A DNA stretch of 64,000 nt from Micromonospora sp. WMMD812 (GCF_027497215.1 NZ_CP114904.1:1240001-1304000), one strand, 5' to 3'; positions 51,676 through 62,084 are shown, counted from the first letter of the stretch. The notes: generated from the sequence alone by a model not told the origin. Numbers and translations: made by a program.

Positions 51676-53967
51676 TCAGCGGGAGGCGCCGGTGAGCCGT
51701 CGCCCGACCGAGGCGATCAGGCGGTCCAGCTCCGAGCCGAACGGGTTGTCGTGCACCAGGTAGGTCCAGGTGGCGCTGGGGCGGACCAGCGTGGCCTCGG
51801 CCGGCTCCCAGTCCTCGTCGAATTCGGTCTCCGTGAACGTGGCGATGGTGCGCGCCTCGATCTCCGGAACGAGCGCGTTGAACGCCGGCACGGCGGCCCG
51901 GTGGAACTCGTCGAGCGGGTCCAGCCGGCCCAGCGCGCGCAGATGCACGCCCTCGCGGACCTCGGACAGCTCGGCCAGGTGCTCGGCCCAGAGCCGGTCG
52001 AGGTGATAGAGCGCGATCGACCGGGCGACCCGGGCGAGCAGGTCCTCGTCCATCTCGCCGGCCTTGTCCGGCACCTTGTCCAGCAGCATCAGCGCGGCCA
52101 CGTCGCTGGTGAGCAGCCGTTCCCGCCGCTCGGCGAGCGCCTTGCGCTGCTGCTCGATGACCACGCTGTAGCGCCAGGTGTTGCGGTGGATCTCGTGGTT
52201 GACGCCCTCCGCCACCCGCTGGGCGTGCTCGACGGCGTAGTCGACCTGCTCGTCGGTGACCAGGCCGTCGGCGTTCATCCGGGGCGACGCCGGCACCGCG
52301 TCGGACGCGTGCCGGACGACCAGGTCGTCCTCCAGGCTGACGAAGAAGGCCGAGCCACCCGGGTCGCCCTGCCGGCCGGCCCGGCCGCGCAGCTGGTCGT
52401 CGACCCGGCGGCTGTCGTGCCGGCCGCTGCCGATCACGTAGAGGCCGCCGAGGTCCGCCACCCGGTCCCGGTCGGCCTGGTCGCTACCGCCGAGCCGGAT
52501 GTCCACACCGCGGCCGGCCATCTGGGTGGAGACGGTCACCGCGCCGTACGCGCCGGCCTCGGCGATGATCGCCGCCTCCTCGTCGTCGTTCTTGGCGTTG
52601 AGCACCACGCAGGGCACGCCGGCCGCGTGCAGGCCCGCGGCGAGCCCCTCGGACTCCTTGACGTCCAGGGTGCCGACCAGCACCGGCCGCCCGGCCTCGT
52701 GGCAGCGCGTGATCTCGTCGATCAGCGCGTCCTCCTTCTCGGCCCGGGTGGCGTAGATCCGGTCCGGCTCGTCCTCCCGGACGCACGGGGTGTTCGGCGG
52801 GATCACCGCCACCTCGAGGTCGAAGAACTCGCGCAGCTGGTCGCCGACCAGCACCGCGGTCGCGGTCATCCCGCAGATCTTCGGGTAGAGCCCGATGTAC
52901 GCCTGGACGGCGATGGTGCCCAGCACCTCGCCTTCGGCTGTGGCGTCCAGCCCCTCCTTGGCCTCGACCGCGGCCTGCAGCCCGTCCGGCCAGCGGCGGC
53001 GCTGGGCGACCCGGCCGCGCATCTCGTCGATCAGCTCGACCGAGCCCTCCCGGACGATGTAGTCCACGTCACGGTTGAGCAGCGCGTGCGCGTGCAGCGC
53101 CACGTTGACCGCGGAGAGCTGCTCGACGTGCTCCTCGTCATAGAGGTCGATGCCGAGCTTGGCCTCGACGGCGGCCAGGCCGGCGGACGTGAAGGCCACG
53201 CTGCGGCCGTCCTCGGCGACCGTGTAGTGCTTGCCCCGGCGCAGCCCGCGGACCAGCGCGGCGGCGGCGTGCACCGGGTCCTGCTCGCCGGGCACCGCCC
53301 CGGCCAGGACCATCGGCACCCGGGCCTCGTCGATGAGGATCGAGTCGGCCTCGTCGACGATCGCGGTGCGCAGCGGCGGCTGCACCCGGTCGTCGACGTC
53401 GGTGACCAGCTGGTCGCGGAGGAAGTCGAAGCCGGCCTCGCTGACCGAGACGTAGGTGACGTCACAGGCGTAGGCCTCGCGCCGCTCCTGGGGGGTGGAC
53501 GCCTCGTTGACCCAGCCCACGGTGAGGCCGAGCAGGGTGTAGACCGGCTCCATCCACTGGGCGTCGCGGCGGGCCAGGTAGTCGTTGACGGTGAGGACGT
53601 GCACCGGGCCGTTGCCCATCCGGACATGCCCGTACGCGGCGACGGTCGCGGTCAGGGTCTTGCCCTCACCGGTGGCCATCTCGGCGACCTTGCCGGAGAG
53701 CAGGGCCATCGCGCCGAGCAGCTGGACGTCGTACGGGCGCTGGTCGAGCCCGCGCCGGGCGGCCTCCCGCCCGATGGCGCAGATCTCCTCGTAGCCCGCG
53801 GCCGTCCCGGCGGCCTCGGTGAGCTCGGCGTCGTCGAGCGCGGCGAGCTCCTCCTCGCGCGCCTCGATCGCCGGCAGCAGCTTCTCCAGCGGGGCGAGGT
53901 CGACCGTCGTCCCCGGGCGCTGGAGGAACCGCCGGAACCTGCTCTTGAACCGTTGCGACACACCCAT
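51676..53967 (-). CDS. secA2: Accessory Sec translocase ATPase
   Basis: SecA2 is the second SecA ATPase of many actinobacteria, which exports a subset of proteins through the Sec channel from the cytosolic face. In 763 aa it has Walker A MATGEGKT near 99, TVNDYLARRDAQWM, the DEAD-type IVDEADSILIDEARVP near 207, GMTATA near 365 and QMAGRGVDI near 490. It lacks the zinc C-terminal tail and is about 150 aa shorter than SecA1, as SecA2 proteins are. ATG 53967 lies 8 bases after TACCGT. Its cargo is unknown. Confidence 0.94.
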   Translation of the reverse strand: MGVSQRFKSRFRRFLQRPGTTVDLAPLEKLLPAIEAREEELAALDDAELTEAAGTAAGYEEICAIGREAARRGLDQRPYDVQLLGAMALLSGKVAEMATGEGKTLTATVAAYGHVRMGNGPVHVLTVNDYLARRDAQWMEPVYTLLGLTVGWVNEASTPQERREAYACDVTYVSVSEAGFDFLRDQLVTDVDDRVQPPLRTAIVDEADSILIDEARVPMVLAGAVPGEQDPVHAAAALVRGLRRGKHYTVAEDGRSVAFTSAGLAAVEAKLGIDLYDEEHVEQLSAVNVALHAHALLNRDVDYIVREGSVELIDEMRGRVAQRRRWPDGLQAAVEAKEGLDATAEGEVLGTIAVQAYIGLYPKICGMTATAVLVGDQLREFFDLEVAVIPPNTPCVREDEPDRIYATRAEKEDALIDEITRCHEAGRPVLVGTLDVKESEGLAAGLHAAGVPCVVLNAKNDDEEAAIIAEAGAYGAVTVSTQMAGRGVDIRLGGSDQADRDRVADLGGLYVIGSGRHDSRRVDDQLRGRAGRQGDPGGSAFFVSLEDDLVVRHASDAVPASPRMNADGLVTDEQVDYAVEHAQRVAEGVNHEIHRNTWRYSVVIEQQRKALAERRERLLTSDVAALMLLDKVPDKAGEMDEDLLARVARSIALYHLDRLWAEHLAELSEVREGVHLRALGRLDPLDEFHRAAVPAFNALVPEIEARTIATFTETEFDEDWEPAEATLVRPSATWTYLVHDNPFGSELDRLIASVGRRLTGASR

Positions 53968-54057
53968 GAGCGGCAACGGTACGCGATCCGGGGCGCCTTC
54001 CGCGTACCGCTCGGGCCGCATGTCGGCCCGGGCGGTACGCGGCACATGATCGACCGC

Positions 54058-55146
54058 TCAGAACGTGAGCACGACCTGCAGTTCCTGCCGGCGCCGCTCG
54101 GCGAGATCGGTGAGCAGGGCGGGCGCCTCGTCGAACGGGACCACCGCCGAGACGAGGTGCTTGCGGATCACGTCCCCGTACGCGCGCAGCAGGTCGACCG
54201 TCTCGGCCGACAGCCGCTCCCGGTCCCACGTGGGAGCGAGCCCACGGGGTACCCGGCCGATCTGGGCGCAGCGCAGGGACAGCCCGTTGTGGTGGAACTC
54301 CTCGCCGAGCCGGACGGCGTCCGCGCCGGACTGGTAGAAGGCGAGGTCGATCACCGTGCCCTGCGGCCGGAGCAGACGCAGCGCCAGCTGGAGCGCCCAG
54401 TCCTGCCCGCGGCACTGGAACACCACGTCCGCGCCCCGGTCGCCGGCCAGGTGCGCCCAGCGGGTCTTGAGGACCACCGCCGGGTCGTCCGCGCCCGGGT
54501 CGAGGGTCTCCAGGCCCAACGCCTCGGCGACCAGGCGGCGCTCCGCCGTCGGGTCGAGCACCACCACGGAGGCCGCGCCGTGCCGCCGGGCGAAGAGGGC
54601 GGTGAGCAACGCCACGACCCCGCTGCCGACCACCGCGACCCGCCGCCCGCGCACCCCGTCGCCCAGCGACCGGACATCGGTGCCGTGCAGGTCGGCGGCG
54701 GCGTGCAACAGCCCGTTCGCGCAGATCGGCCCCATGTGGGCGACGTAGACACCGAGCAGCGGGTCCACGTCGTCCGGGAGCGGGACGAACCGCTCGGCGA
54801 CCGGGTCGGCGACCCAGCCGGTGCGGTGCCCGTACGTCATCGCGCCGACCGTGCCCACCGGGACCGCCGGGGTGGCGCTCTCCACCACCCGCCCCACCTG
54901 CATGTAGCCCAGCCGGGTCACCGGGTACGGGGTGCTGGCGTCGCCGGGACGGAACAGACCGAGGTCGGCGTCCCAGGTGCCGTTGAGGTAGGGGTTGGTC
55001 CCCTTGACGTAGCTCAGCTCGGTGCCGGCGGAGACGCCGCTGTACAGCGTCTCCACCCGGAACGTGCCCGGGCGCACCGGCGCGGCGTCCTGCTCGACCA
55101 GCTCCACCCGGCCCGGGGCCTGGACCACCACCACCCGGTCACGCAT
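54058..55146 (-). CDS. Zinc-binding dehydrogenase-like protein (MDR)
   Basis: A 362-aa medium-chain dehydrogenase/reductase. The nucleotide fold is VAVVGSGVVALLTALFARRHGAASVVVLDPTAER (about 165-200). The N-terminal half (VETLYSGVSAGTELSYVKG) lacks the usual Cys/His catalytic zinc set, so activity is uncertain. It overlaps the Gfo/Idh/MocA gene by 8 bp and is coupled to it, suggesting sugar or inositol oxidation. SecA2 lies downstream. Confidence 0.88.
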   Translation of the reverse strand: MRDRVVVVQAPGRVELVEQDAAPVRPGTFRVETLYSGVSAGTELSYVKGTNPYLNGTWDADLGLFRPGDASTPYPVTRLGYMQVGRVVESATPAVPVGTVGAMTYGHRTGWVADPVAERFVPLPDDVDPLLGVYVAHMGPICANGLLHAAADLHGTDVRSLGDGVRGRRVAVVGSGVVALLTALFARRHGAASVVVLDPTAERRLVAEALGLETLDPGADDPAVVLKTRWAHLAGDRGADVVFQCRGQDWALQLALRLLRPQGTVIDLAFYQSGADAVRLGEEFHHNGLSLRCAQIGRVPRGLAPTWDRERLSAETVDLLRAYGDVIRKHLVSAVVPFDEAPALLTDLAERRRQELQVVLTF

Positions 55147-56149
55147 CGACGGTCACCCCGGTGGTGTCCAGCGTCGCGGTGGACGGCGCGTCCAGGCGTA
55201 CGGCCCGGCCGGTGCGGGCCGAGTCGGCCACGGCCAGGGCGAGCCGGTGGGTGGCCAGCGCCTCGGCGTACGGGACGCGCACGTCGTCGCCGACGCCGCG
55301 GACCGCGTCCACGAACGCCCGGTCGACCGCCACCCGGGCGCCCTCCGGGTCGGCGGGCAGCCGGCGCTCCCCGTCGGCGTCGCAGACCAGCAGGCCCTCC
55401 TCGGTCAGCGTCAAGGCCATCCCGTCGGCCAGGATCTCCAGCCCGGCCCGGTGCTTCCAGCCCAGCACGCACGCCGCGCTCAGCGTGCCGACCGCGCCGC
55501 CGGCGAAGCGCAGGGCGGCGGTGGTGACCGAGTCGATGTCCGCCCCGTCGACCGGTGGTGGGCTGCCGTCCCCGTACGCGGTCACCTCGGTCGCCTCGCC
55601 GACCAGCACCCGCACCAGGTCCAGCACGTGCGCCGCCTGCTCCACCACCGGGCCGCCGGAGCGGTCCCGCCGCGACCACCAGGCCACCGGCGGCACCTTG
55701 TCCCACCAGGTGCCGCTGACCATCCGGATCGGACGTCCGGCCAGCAGCTGCCGAGCCTGCTCCACCACCGACAGGTAGCGCCAGTGGTGCCCGACGGCGG
55801 TGAGCAGGCCACGCCGGGCGACCAGGTCGGCGACCCGTTCGGCGGTGACCAGGTCGACCGCGACCGGCTTCTCCACGAACATCGGCACCCCGGCGGCGAC
55901 GACGGCCTCCTCCACCGGGCCGTGCGCGAACGGCGGCACGCAGACGTACACCGCGTCCGGACCGGCCGCGAGCAGCTCGTGGATGTCGGTGTACGTCCGG
56001 GCGCCGTGCGCGTCGGCGAGCGCGGCCGCCGCGTCGGGCAGCACGTCGGTCACCCCGACCAGCTCGGTGTCGTCGAATCCGGCCAGCACGCGGGCGTGAC
56101 GTTGCGCCACCCCACCGGCCCCTACCAGTCCCACCCGGCACGTGCGCAT
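55139..56149 (-). CDS. Gfo/Idh/MocA family oxidoreductase
   Basis: A 336-aa NAD(P)-dependent sugar dehydrogenase. The Rossmann motif is CRVGLVGAGGVAQRHARVLAGF (about 3-25). The conserved MFVEKPVAVDLVTAERV (about 93-110) carries the catalytic Lys, and GHHWRYL lies near 121. ATG 56149 removes an unrelated extension. The gene is 8-bp overlapped with the dehydrogenase downstream and divergent from gpgS. The substrate sugar is unknown. Confidence 0.9.
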   Translation of the reverse strand: MRTCRVGLVGAGGVAQRHARVLAGFDDTELVGVTDVLPDAAAALADAHGARTYTDIHELLAAGPDAVYVCVPPFAHGPVEEAVVAAGVPMFVEKPVAVDLVTAERVADLVARRGLLTAVGHHWRYLSVVEQARQLLAGRPIRMVSGTWWDKVPPVAWWSRRDRSGGPVVEQAAHVLDLVRVLVGEATEVTAYGDGSPPPVDGADIDSVTTAALRFAGGAVGTLSAACVLGWKHRAGLEILADGMALTLTEEGLLVCDADGERRLPADPEGARVAVDRAFVDAVRGVGDDVRVPYAEALATHRLALAVADSARTGRAVRLDAPSTATLDTTGVTVDA

Positions 56150-56345
56150 CCGACCAGCCCTTTCCGCCCTCGGCTCACATTTCTCCGCAAGCACTCCCCC
56201 CACACCGGCGCAATCAAACGTTCACCCGGCGGGAACGCGGCGGTGGGAACGTCGTGATCGAGCCGTTAGGCATGATCCGGTTAGCACGAGGTCGGCAGTG
56301 GGAAATCCGACGTCGCGTTTTCCGCCACGATCTGGGGGTGTGCCC

Positions 56346-57362
56346 GTGCGGGATACAGAATCGACTGTCTCACCGGTAGTGGAGGCCTGGGCGACATACC
56401 GGACCACCTCCGCCGCCGAGTGGACGCCCCGGCGACTGGTCCGGGCCAAGGGGGAGAGCCGGGTCAGCGTGGTGCTGCCGGCGCGCAACGAAGAGGCCAC
56501 CGTCGGCGCGATCGTGTCGACGATCCGGGAACACCTGATGGACCGGGTCGCCCTGGTCGACGAGCTGATCGTGGTGGACTCGCGGTCCACCGACCGCACC
56601 GCCCAGGTCGCCCGGGCCGCCGGTGCCGAGGTGGTCAGCCAGGATGCGATGACCCGCGGGCTGCCGCGGTTGACCGGCAAGGGGGACGCACTCTGGGCCG
56701 GGTTGGCCGCCGCCGAGGGGGATGTGGTGGCGTTCGTCGACGCGGACCTGCGCGAGTTCCGCCCGCACTTCGTGACCGGCCTCATCGGTCCGCTGCTGAC
56801 CGACCCGTCGGTCGAGTTCGTCAAGGGCTTCTACCACCGGCCCCTGATCGGCACGGCCGGCGTGGAGCAGGACGGCGGCGGTCGGGTCACCGAGCTGATG
56901 GCGCGCCCGCTGCTCAACCTGTTCTGGCCGGAGTTGGCCGGCTTCGTGCAGCCCCTCGCCGGCGAGTACGCCGGCCGACGCGACGTGCTGGCCCAGGTGC
57001 CGTTCGTCTCCGGGTACGGGGTGGAGACGGCGATGCTCATCGACCTGCTGGAGTTGGTCGGGCTCGACGCGCTGGCGCAGGTGGACCTCGGCGAGCGCAA
57101 GCACCGGCACCAGGACACCGCGGCGCTCGGCCGGATGTCGGCGCAGATCATGCTCACCGCGTGGTCGCGGTTGCAGCGGCGCGGCTGGGCCGCCCCGGGC
57201 ACGGCGCCGACCGCGCTGCTGACGCAGTTCCGGCGCGGTGGTTCGGAGGCCCTGCCCAACCTGGAGCGGGAGATCGTGGTGAGCGACGTGTCCATCGAGG
57301 AGCGTCCGCCCCTGGCCGAGCTGCGGCACCGGGTGCCGCGACGGCGGATGGCCGCGGCGTGA
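56346..57362 (+). CDS. gpgS: Glucosyl-3-phosphoglycerate synthase
   Basis: GpgS transfers glucose from NDP-glucose to 3-phosphoglycerate, the first step to glucosylglycerate and methylglucose lipopolysaccharide. In 338 aa it shows SVVLPARNEEATVGAIVSTI (about 38-57), the metal-binding VAFVDADLREFRPHF (about 128-142), VKGFYHRPL and GGGRVTELMARPLLNLFWPELAGFVQPLAGEYAG, all very like the mycobacterial enzyme as I recall it. GTG 56346 or 56340 starts it. It is followed by a GT4 gene in the same direction. Confidence 0.93.
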   Translation: MRDTESTVSPVVEAWATYRTTSAAEWTPRRLVRAKGESRVSVVLPARNEEATVGAIVSTIREHLMDRVALVDELIVVDSRSTDRTAQVARAAGAEVVSQDAMTRGLPRLTGKGDALWAGLAAAEGDVVAFVDADLREFRPHFVTGLIGPLLTDPSVEFVKGFYHRPLIGTAGVEQDGGGRVTELMARPLLNLFWPELAGFVQPLAGEYAGRRDVLAQVPFVSGYGVETAMLIDLLELVGLDALAQVDLGERKHRHQDTAALGRMSAQIMLTAWSRLQRRGWAAPGTAPTALLTQFRRGGSEALPNLEREIVVSDVSIEERPPLAELRHRVPRRRMAAA

Positions 57363-57420
57363 CCGGCCGGGCGCACGGTCACCGGCCCTGGAGGGCGGGC
57401 GGGGAGAGGAGCCGGGACCG

Positions 57421-58578
57421 ATGAGCCTCACCGTCCTGATGAACGCCGGTCCGTGGCTGTCGGTGCCGCCGCCCGGCTACGGCGGCATCGAGAACGTGAT
57501 CGCGACGCTCGTGCCGGAGCTGCGGCGCCTCGGCGTCCGGGTGGTGCTGGCCTCGGTGGACAGCAGCACCCTGGCCGTCGACGAGTTGGTGTCGGTCTTC
57601 CCCGACGGCCAGTTCGCCGCGCTGCAGCGGCCGTACAACCAGGTCTGCGGCATCTCCCAGGCGCATTTGAACGGGGTGGTCCGGCAGCTGCACAGCCGCG
57701 ACGACATCGACCTGGTGCACGACCACGTCGAGGCGGTCGGACTCGCCACGCTGGCCGCGATGGGACCGGACGCCCCGCCGGTGCTGCACACCCTGCACTG
57801 GGACCTGGCCAAGCATCCCGCGCTCTACGGCAACCTCGACGGCGGCGACCGGGTCCGGGTCAACGGCGTCTCCGCCTCCCAGCTGGCGCGCGCGCCCCAG
57901 GCGCTGCGGGACCACTCGGTCGGGCACGTGCACCTGTCCACCCCCCTCGCCGTCGGCGCCGACACCCGGCCGGCGACCGAGAAGGGCGACTACGTCGTGG
58001 TGCTCGGCCGGATCAACCCCGGCAAGGGGCAGGATCTCGGCGCCCGGCTGGCCCGGCGGGTCGGGTTCCCGCTGGTGCTCGCCGGGCCGGTCGGCCCGTA
58101 CCACCGGCCCGAGGACCTCGCGGCCGCCGACGACGAGGCGCGGCAGAACCCGGATGTCCGCTTCTTCTACGACGAGGTGGCGCCGTACGTGGACGGAGAC
58201 CTGGTCCGCTGGGTCGGCACCGTCGCCGGTCAGGAGCGCGACGACCTGCTCGCCGGCGCCCGCGCGTCGCTGTTCCCGCTGCGCTGGGAGGAGCCCGGTG
58301 GCACGGCGGTGGTCGAGTCGCTGGCCCTGGGCACGCCGGTCGTGGCGATGTCCCGCGGCTGCCTGCCCGAGCTGATCGAGCACGGCCGCACCGGGCTGCT
58401 CACCGCCGACGAGGACGAGCTGGGCGACCTGGTGCTGGCGGCGAGCGTGCTCGACCCGGACGAATGCCGCCGGGAGGCCGCCGCCCGGTTCACCCCGGCC
58501 GCGATGGCCGAGCGGTACCTCGGCCTGTACGAGCGGGTCCGGCAGGTGGCCGCCACCCCGCGCCTGCAACCGGCCTGA
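57421..58578 (+). CDS. GT4 family glycosyltransferase
   Basis: A 385-aa GT-B transferase. The N-terminal domain opens with MNAGPWLSVPPPGYGGIENVIATL. The C-terminal donor site has YVVVLGRINPGKGQDLGARLARRVG (about 187-211) and LFPLRWEEPGGTAVVESLALGTPVVAMSRGCLPELIEHGRTG, which contains the E-x7-E motif (Glu 291 region). GGAGAGGAGCC sets ATG 57421. The donor and acceptor are unknown; the gpgS neighbour suggests a glucan or glycolipid. Confidence 0.9.
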   Translation: MSLTVLMNAGPWLSVPPPGYGGIENVIATLVPELRRLGVRVVLASVDSSTLAVDELVSVFPDGQFAALQRPYNQVCGISQAHLNGVVRQLHSRDDIDLVHDHVEAVGLATLAAMGPDAPPVLHTLHWDLAKHPALYGNLDGGDRVRVNGVSASQLARAPQALRDHSVGHVHLSTPLAVGADTRPATEKGDYVVVLGRINPGKGQDLGARLARRVGFPLVLAGPVGPYHRPEDLAAADDEARQNPDVRFFYDEVAPYVDGDLVRWVGTVAGQERDDLLAGARASLFPLRWEEPGGTAVVESLALGTPVVAMSRGCLPELIEHGRTGLLTADEDELGDLVLAASVLDPDECRREAAARFTPAAMAERYLGLYERVRQVAATPRLQPA

Positions 58579-58691
58579 CGCCCTGGTGGCGGGCCGGTCC
58601 ACCCGCGGTGGGCCGGTCCGCCGTCGGTTTGCCGGGGCGCGTGGCGGGTAGCCGCGCACCACCGAGCGGCCCGCTCAGGGAGGTGACGGTG

Positions 58692-59150
58692 GTGGCCGGA
58701 CCGATGGCACACGCCCGCGCCCGTCCCAACCCGGCCGACGGCAAGGCACCGGTCCGGCGGGCCGCCGGCGTGGTGGCGGTGCTCTTCCTGCTCATCGGCC
58801 TGCTCGGCTTCGTCCCCGGGGTGACCAGCGACTTCGGCGACCTGCGCTTCGCCGGCCACCACTCCGGCGCGACGCTGTTCGGGGCGTTCCAGGTCTCGAT
58901 CCTGCACAATCTGATCCGCCTGCTGTTCGGGGTGGCCGGGCTGGTGCTGTCCCGGACCGTCACCCACGCCCGGGCCTACCTGGTCGGCGGGGGCGCGATC
59001 TCCCTGGTCCTCTGGCTGTACGGACTGGTCGTGGACCGGGACAGCGGGGCGAACTTCGTCCCGCTCAACGGCGCCGACAACTGGCTCCACCTCGGCCTCG
59101 GGATCGGCATGATCGGCCTGGGGCTGGTCACCACGCGGGCCGGCCGGTGA
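58692..59150 (+). CDS. DUF4383 membrane protein
   Basis: A 152-aa protein with four hydrophobic segments (about 27-45, 66-86, 95-115 and 125-145) matching DUF4383: VVAVLFLLIGLLGFVPGVTSDFGDL, then FQVSILHNLIRLLFGVAGLVLSR and DNWLHLGLGIGMIGLGLV. Function unknown. GTG 58692 is 8 bases after GGAGG; GTG 58689 is also possible. Confidence 0.85.
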   Translation: MAGPMAHARARPNPADGKAPVRRAAGVVAVLFLLIGLLGFVPGVTSDFGDLRFAGHHSGATLFGAFQVSILHNLIRLLFGVAGLVLSRTVTHARAYLVGGGAISLVLWLYGLVVDRDSGANFVPLNGADNWLHLGLGIGMIGLGLVTTRAGR

Positions 59151-59239
59151 CGGCGGTCCCAGGGCCCGCCAGTCCGGTTTCGTCGGGCGAGGCCACGGGT
59201 ATTTTCCGAGTCCCACGGACGAGACGCGGAGAGAAACTG

Positions 59240-59968
59240 ATGGCGAGCGGAATCACCTATCAGGTGTGCGAGCGGCCTCCGGTCACCGTCGTCCGGCTCG
59301 CCGGGCCGCTCGACCTGGAGACCATGCGATCGGTCCACGAGGCGCTCGCCGGCTGCCTGGCCGCCCAGCCGCACGCGCTGGTGGTCGACCTCGGCGACGT
59401 GATCGTCCGCGACCGGCTGGCGCTGTCCGTCTTCGCCGCCGCGGCCCGGCGCGCGGAGGAGTGGCCGGCGGTGCCGGTCGTGCTCAGCGACCCGCCGCCG
59501 GTCGCGGCGCGCTGGCTGGCCGAATCCACCGCGTGCCGCAGGGTGCCGGTCGGCCGAAACTGCGCCGAGGCGACCCGGGTGGCCGGTGCCGCCGCGGCGC
59601 CCCGGCTGTGGACCCGGCTCGAGCCGGTGGCCGAGGCGTGCCGGCGAGCCCGCGACCTGGTCGCCGACGCGTGCGCCCGGTGGAACCTGCCGGAGGCGCT
59701 CGGCCCCGCGTCGGTGGTGCTCACCGAACTGGTCGGCAACGTGGTCCGGCACGCGGGCACACCGATGCAGGTCACGCTGACCCTGCGCCGCCCGTACCTG
59801 CACGTGGCGGTGGTGGACGGCAGCCGGGCGGCTGCCCGGCCGGGCAGCCCCGACCTGCGCGACGAGGGCGGCCGGGGGCTGCTCCTGGTGCGCGAGCTCG
59901 CCCAGCGCTGGGGCACCGTCCCGGCCGGTGAGGGCAAGGCGGTCTGGGCGCTGCTGCCCGCGAACTGA
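59240..59968 (+). CDS. STAS domain fused to RsbW-like anti-sigma ATPase domain
   Basis: A 242-aa protein. Residues about 5-100 are a STAS domain ([45 protein letters not shown]), in which Asp replaces the usual phospho-Ser in the D-S region. Residues about 130-240 are a GHKL/HATPase domain ([24 protein letters not shown] with N-box, and [18 protein letters not shown]). The pairing is that of a self-contained partner switch. A SigB/F-type sigma-STAS gene lies 2 kb downstream, a likely partner (inferred). Confidence 0.87.
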   Translation: MASGITYQVCERPPVTVVRLAGPLDLETMRSVHEALAGCLAAQPHALVVDLGDVIVRDRLALSVFAAAARRAEEWPAVPVVLSDPPPVAARWLAESTACRRVPVGRNCAEATRVAGAAAAPRLWTRLEPVAEACRRARDLVADACARWNLPEALGPASVVLTELVGNVVRHAGTPMQVTLTLRRPYLHVAVVDGSRAAARPGSPDLRDEGGRGLLLVRELAQRWGTVPAGEGKAVWALLPAN

Positions 59969-60074
59969 TCGGCACCGGCAAAGTGCCCGGATTAACCCCT
60001 TCGGCCTGGTTACATGGGCACCGGGTCGGGTACGCACGCCCGTCCTTTTGTCGTCCTGGCGGGGTGAAGCAGCG

Positions 60075-62072
60075 ATGCCCAAGCGGGTCACCACGGAGCC
60101 CGGCCGCGACCGAGGACCGGCGATCCTGGCGCCGGCCCGGTTCGGCGGGTTCCCCGGCCCCCTGCGCGTGCCGACCCGGGGCGGGTACCTGATCCGGTTC
60201 CTGGCGACCACGGACCACAAGCAGATCGGCATCCTCTACCTGCTCACGTCGTTCGGCTTCTTCCTGGCCGCGGGCATCGAGGCGATGCTGATGCGCGCCG
60301 AACTGGCCCGACCCGGGCTGCAGTTCCTCTCGTCGGAGCAGTACAACCAGCTCTTCACCTCGCACGGCGCGGTGATGCTGCTGCTCTTCGCCACACCGGC
60401 CGCGTTCGGCTTCGCGAACTTCATCGTGCCGATCCAGATCGGCGCGCCGGACGTCTCGTTCCCCCGACTCAACGCGCTGGCCTACTGGCTCTACCTGTTC
60501 GGCGGGCTCATGGTGATCGGCGGGTTCGCCGCGCCGGGCGGCTCGGCGGACTTCGGCTGGACCGCGTACGCGCCGCTGAACGACGCGGACCACTCCCCCG
60601 GCGTCGGCGCCAACCTGTGGGTGATCGGGCTGGTCATCTCCGGACTGGGCACCATCCTCGGCGCGGTCAACCTGATCACCACGATCCTGACCCTGCGCGC
60701 ACCCGGCATGACCATGTTCCGGATGCCGATCTTCACCTGGAACATGCTCTTCACCAGCGTGCTGGTGATCCTGGTCTTCCCGCTGCTCGCCGCGGCGCTG
60801 CTGGCGTTGTCGGCCGACCGGCTGCTCAACGCCCACGTGTACGACGCGGCCACCGGCGGCCCGATGCTGTGGCAGCACCTGTTTTGGTTCTTCGGCCATC
60901 CCGAGGTGTACATCATCGCGCTGCCGTTCTTCGGCATCATCACCGAGATCATCCCGGTGTTCGCGCGCAAGCCGATCTTCGGCTACACGGGTCTGGTGTT
61001 CGCCACCATCGCGATCACGGTGTTGTCGATGACCGTCTGGGCGCACCACATGTTCGCCACCGGGCAGGTGCTGCTGCCGTTCTTCAGCATCCTGAGCTAC
61101 CTCATCGCGGTGCCGACGGGGGTGAAGTTCTTCAACTGGATCGGCACCATGTGGAAGGGGCAGCTCACCTTCGAGACGCCGATGCTGTTCGCGATCGGCT
61201 TCCTGGTGACCTTCCTGCTCGGCGGGCTCACCGGCGTGCTGCTCGCGAGCCCGCCGGCCGACTTCCACACCCACGACTCGTACTTCGTGGTCGCGCACTT
61301 CCACTACGTCGTGTTCGGCACCGTGGTGTTCGCGCTCTTCGGTGGCTACTACTTCTGGTGGCCCAAGATGACCGGGCGGATGCTCGACGACCGGCTCGGC
61401 AAGGCGCACTTCTGGACGATGTTCCTCGGCTTCCACGGCACCTTCCTGGTGCACCACTGGCTGGGCAACGAGGGGATGCCGCGCCGCTACGCCGACTATC
61501 TGCCCACCGACGGGTTCACCGTGTTGAACACCATCTCCACCATCTCCGCCTTCGTGCTCGGCATCTCCACGCTGTTCTTCATGTACAACGCGTGGAAGTC
61601 CTGGCGGTACGGGGCGATGGTGGCGGTGGACGACCCCTGGGGGTTCGGCAACTCGCTGGAGTGGGCGACGACCTGCCCGCCTCCGCTGCGCAACTTCGAC
61701 CACATGCCCCGGATCCGCTCCGAGCGGCCCGCCTTCGACGCCAAGTACGGCGAACTCGTCGCCGACCTCGGCCGGGACCTGCCGCAGCGCACCACGAAGC
61801 CGCCGCAGGAGTTCCACGAGGAGCTGCGGCACATCACGCAGGCGCCCGAGTCGCCCGCCGCCGAGGGGGCGCACGGTCCACGCGAGATCGCCGAGTACGA
61901 GCCGCCGCCGCAGTCGGGCGCCCGCCCGGTGGACGTGCCGCACCCGACCGACATCCGCCGGGCCAGCTTCGACGAGACGGACGCGCCGGAGGACGAACCG
62001 CCGGACCCGCGGCAGAGGCCGCGGCGGACCGAGAAGTGGCGCCATCCCCGCCACGGCGACCCGCCGGAGTGA
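60075..62072 (+). CDS. ctaD: Cytochrome c oxidase subunit I
   Basis: CtaD holds heme a and the heme a3-CuB centre of the aa3 oxidase in the membrane. All metal ligands are seen: His in [11 protein letters not shown] (heme a), FFGHPEVYI and WAHHMFATG (CuB), and [10 protein letters not shown] (heme a3 and heme a). About twelve spans fit. At 665 aa it is about 90 longer than usual: after residue 575 a hydrophilic Glu/Pro/Arg tail follows. No ctaC or ctaE is nearby, so it is a second or stand-alone copy. ATG 60075 has weak ribosome signals. Confidence 0.95.
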   Translation: MPKRVTTEPGRDRGPAILAPARFGGFPGPLRVPTRGGYLIRFLATTDHKQIGILYLLTSFGFFLAAGIEAMLMRAELARPGLQFLSSEQYNQLFTSHGAVMLLLFATPAAFGFANFIVPIQIGAPDVSFPRLNALAYWLYLFGGLMVIGGFAAPGGSADFGWTAYAPLNDADHSPGVGANLWVIGLVISGLGTILGAVNLITTILTLRAPGMTMFRMPIFTWNMLFTSVLVILVFPLLAAALLALSADRLLNAHVYDAATGGPMLWQHLFWFFGHPEVYIIALPFFGIITEIIPVFARKPIFGYTGLVFATIAITVLSMTVWAHHMFATGQVLLPFFSILSYLIAVPTGVKFFNWIGTMWKGQLTFETPMLFAIGFLVTFLLGGLTGVLLASPPADFHTHDSYFVVAHFHYVVFGTVVFALFGGYYFWWPKMTGRMLDDRLGKAHFWTMFLGFHGTFLVHHWLGNEGMPRRYADYLPTDGFTVLNTISTISAFVLGISTLFFMYNAWKSWRYGAMVAVDDPWGFGNSLEWATTCPPPLRNFDHMPRIRSERPAFDAKYGELVADLGRDLPQRTTKPPQEFHEELRHITQAPESPAAEGAHGPREIAEYEPPPQSGARPVDVPHPTDIRRASFDETDAPEDEPPDPRQRPRRTEKWRHPRHGDPPE

Positions 62073-62084
62073 GCGGACACGGTC

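Noticed and set aside
51319..55527. 1402-codon + strand open frame
   Set aside because: Spans secA2, the dehydrogenase and part of others in antisense; composition is that of high-GC shadow frames.
59772..62054. 760-codon minus strand open frame opposite ctaD
   Set aside because: Antisense to ctaD; His/Arg/Glu-rich and without a fold.
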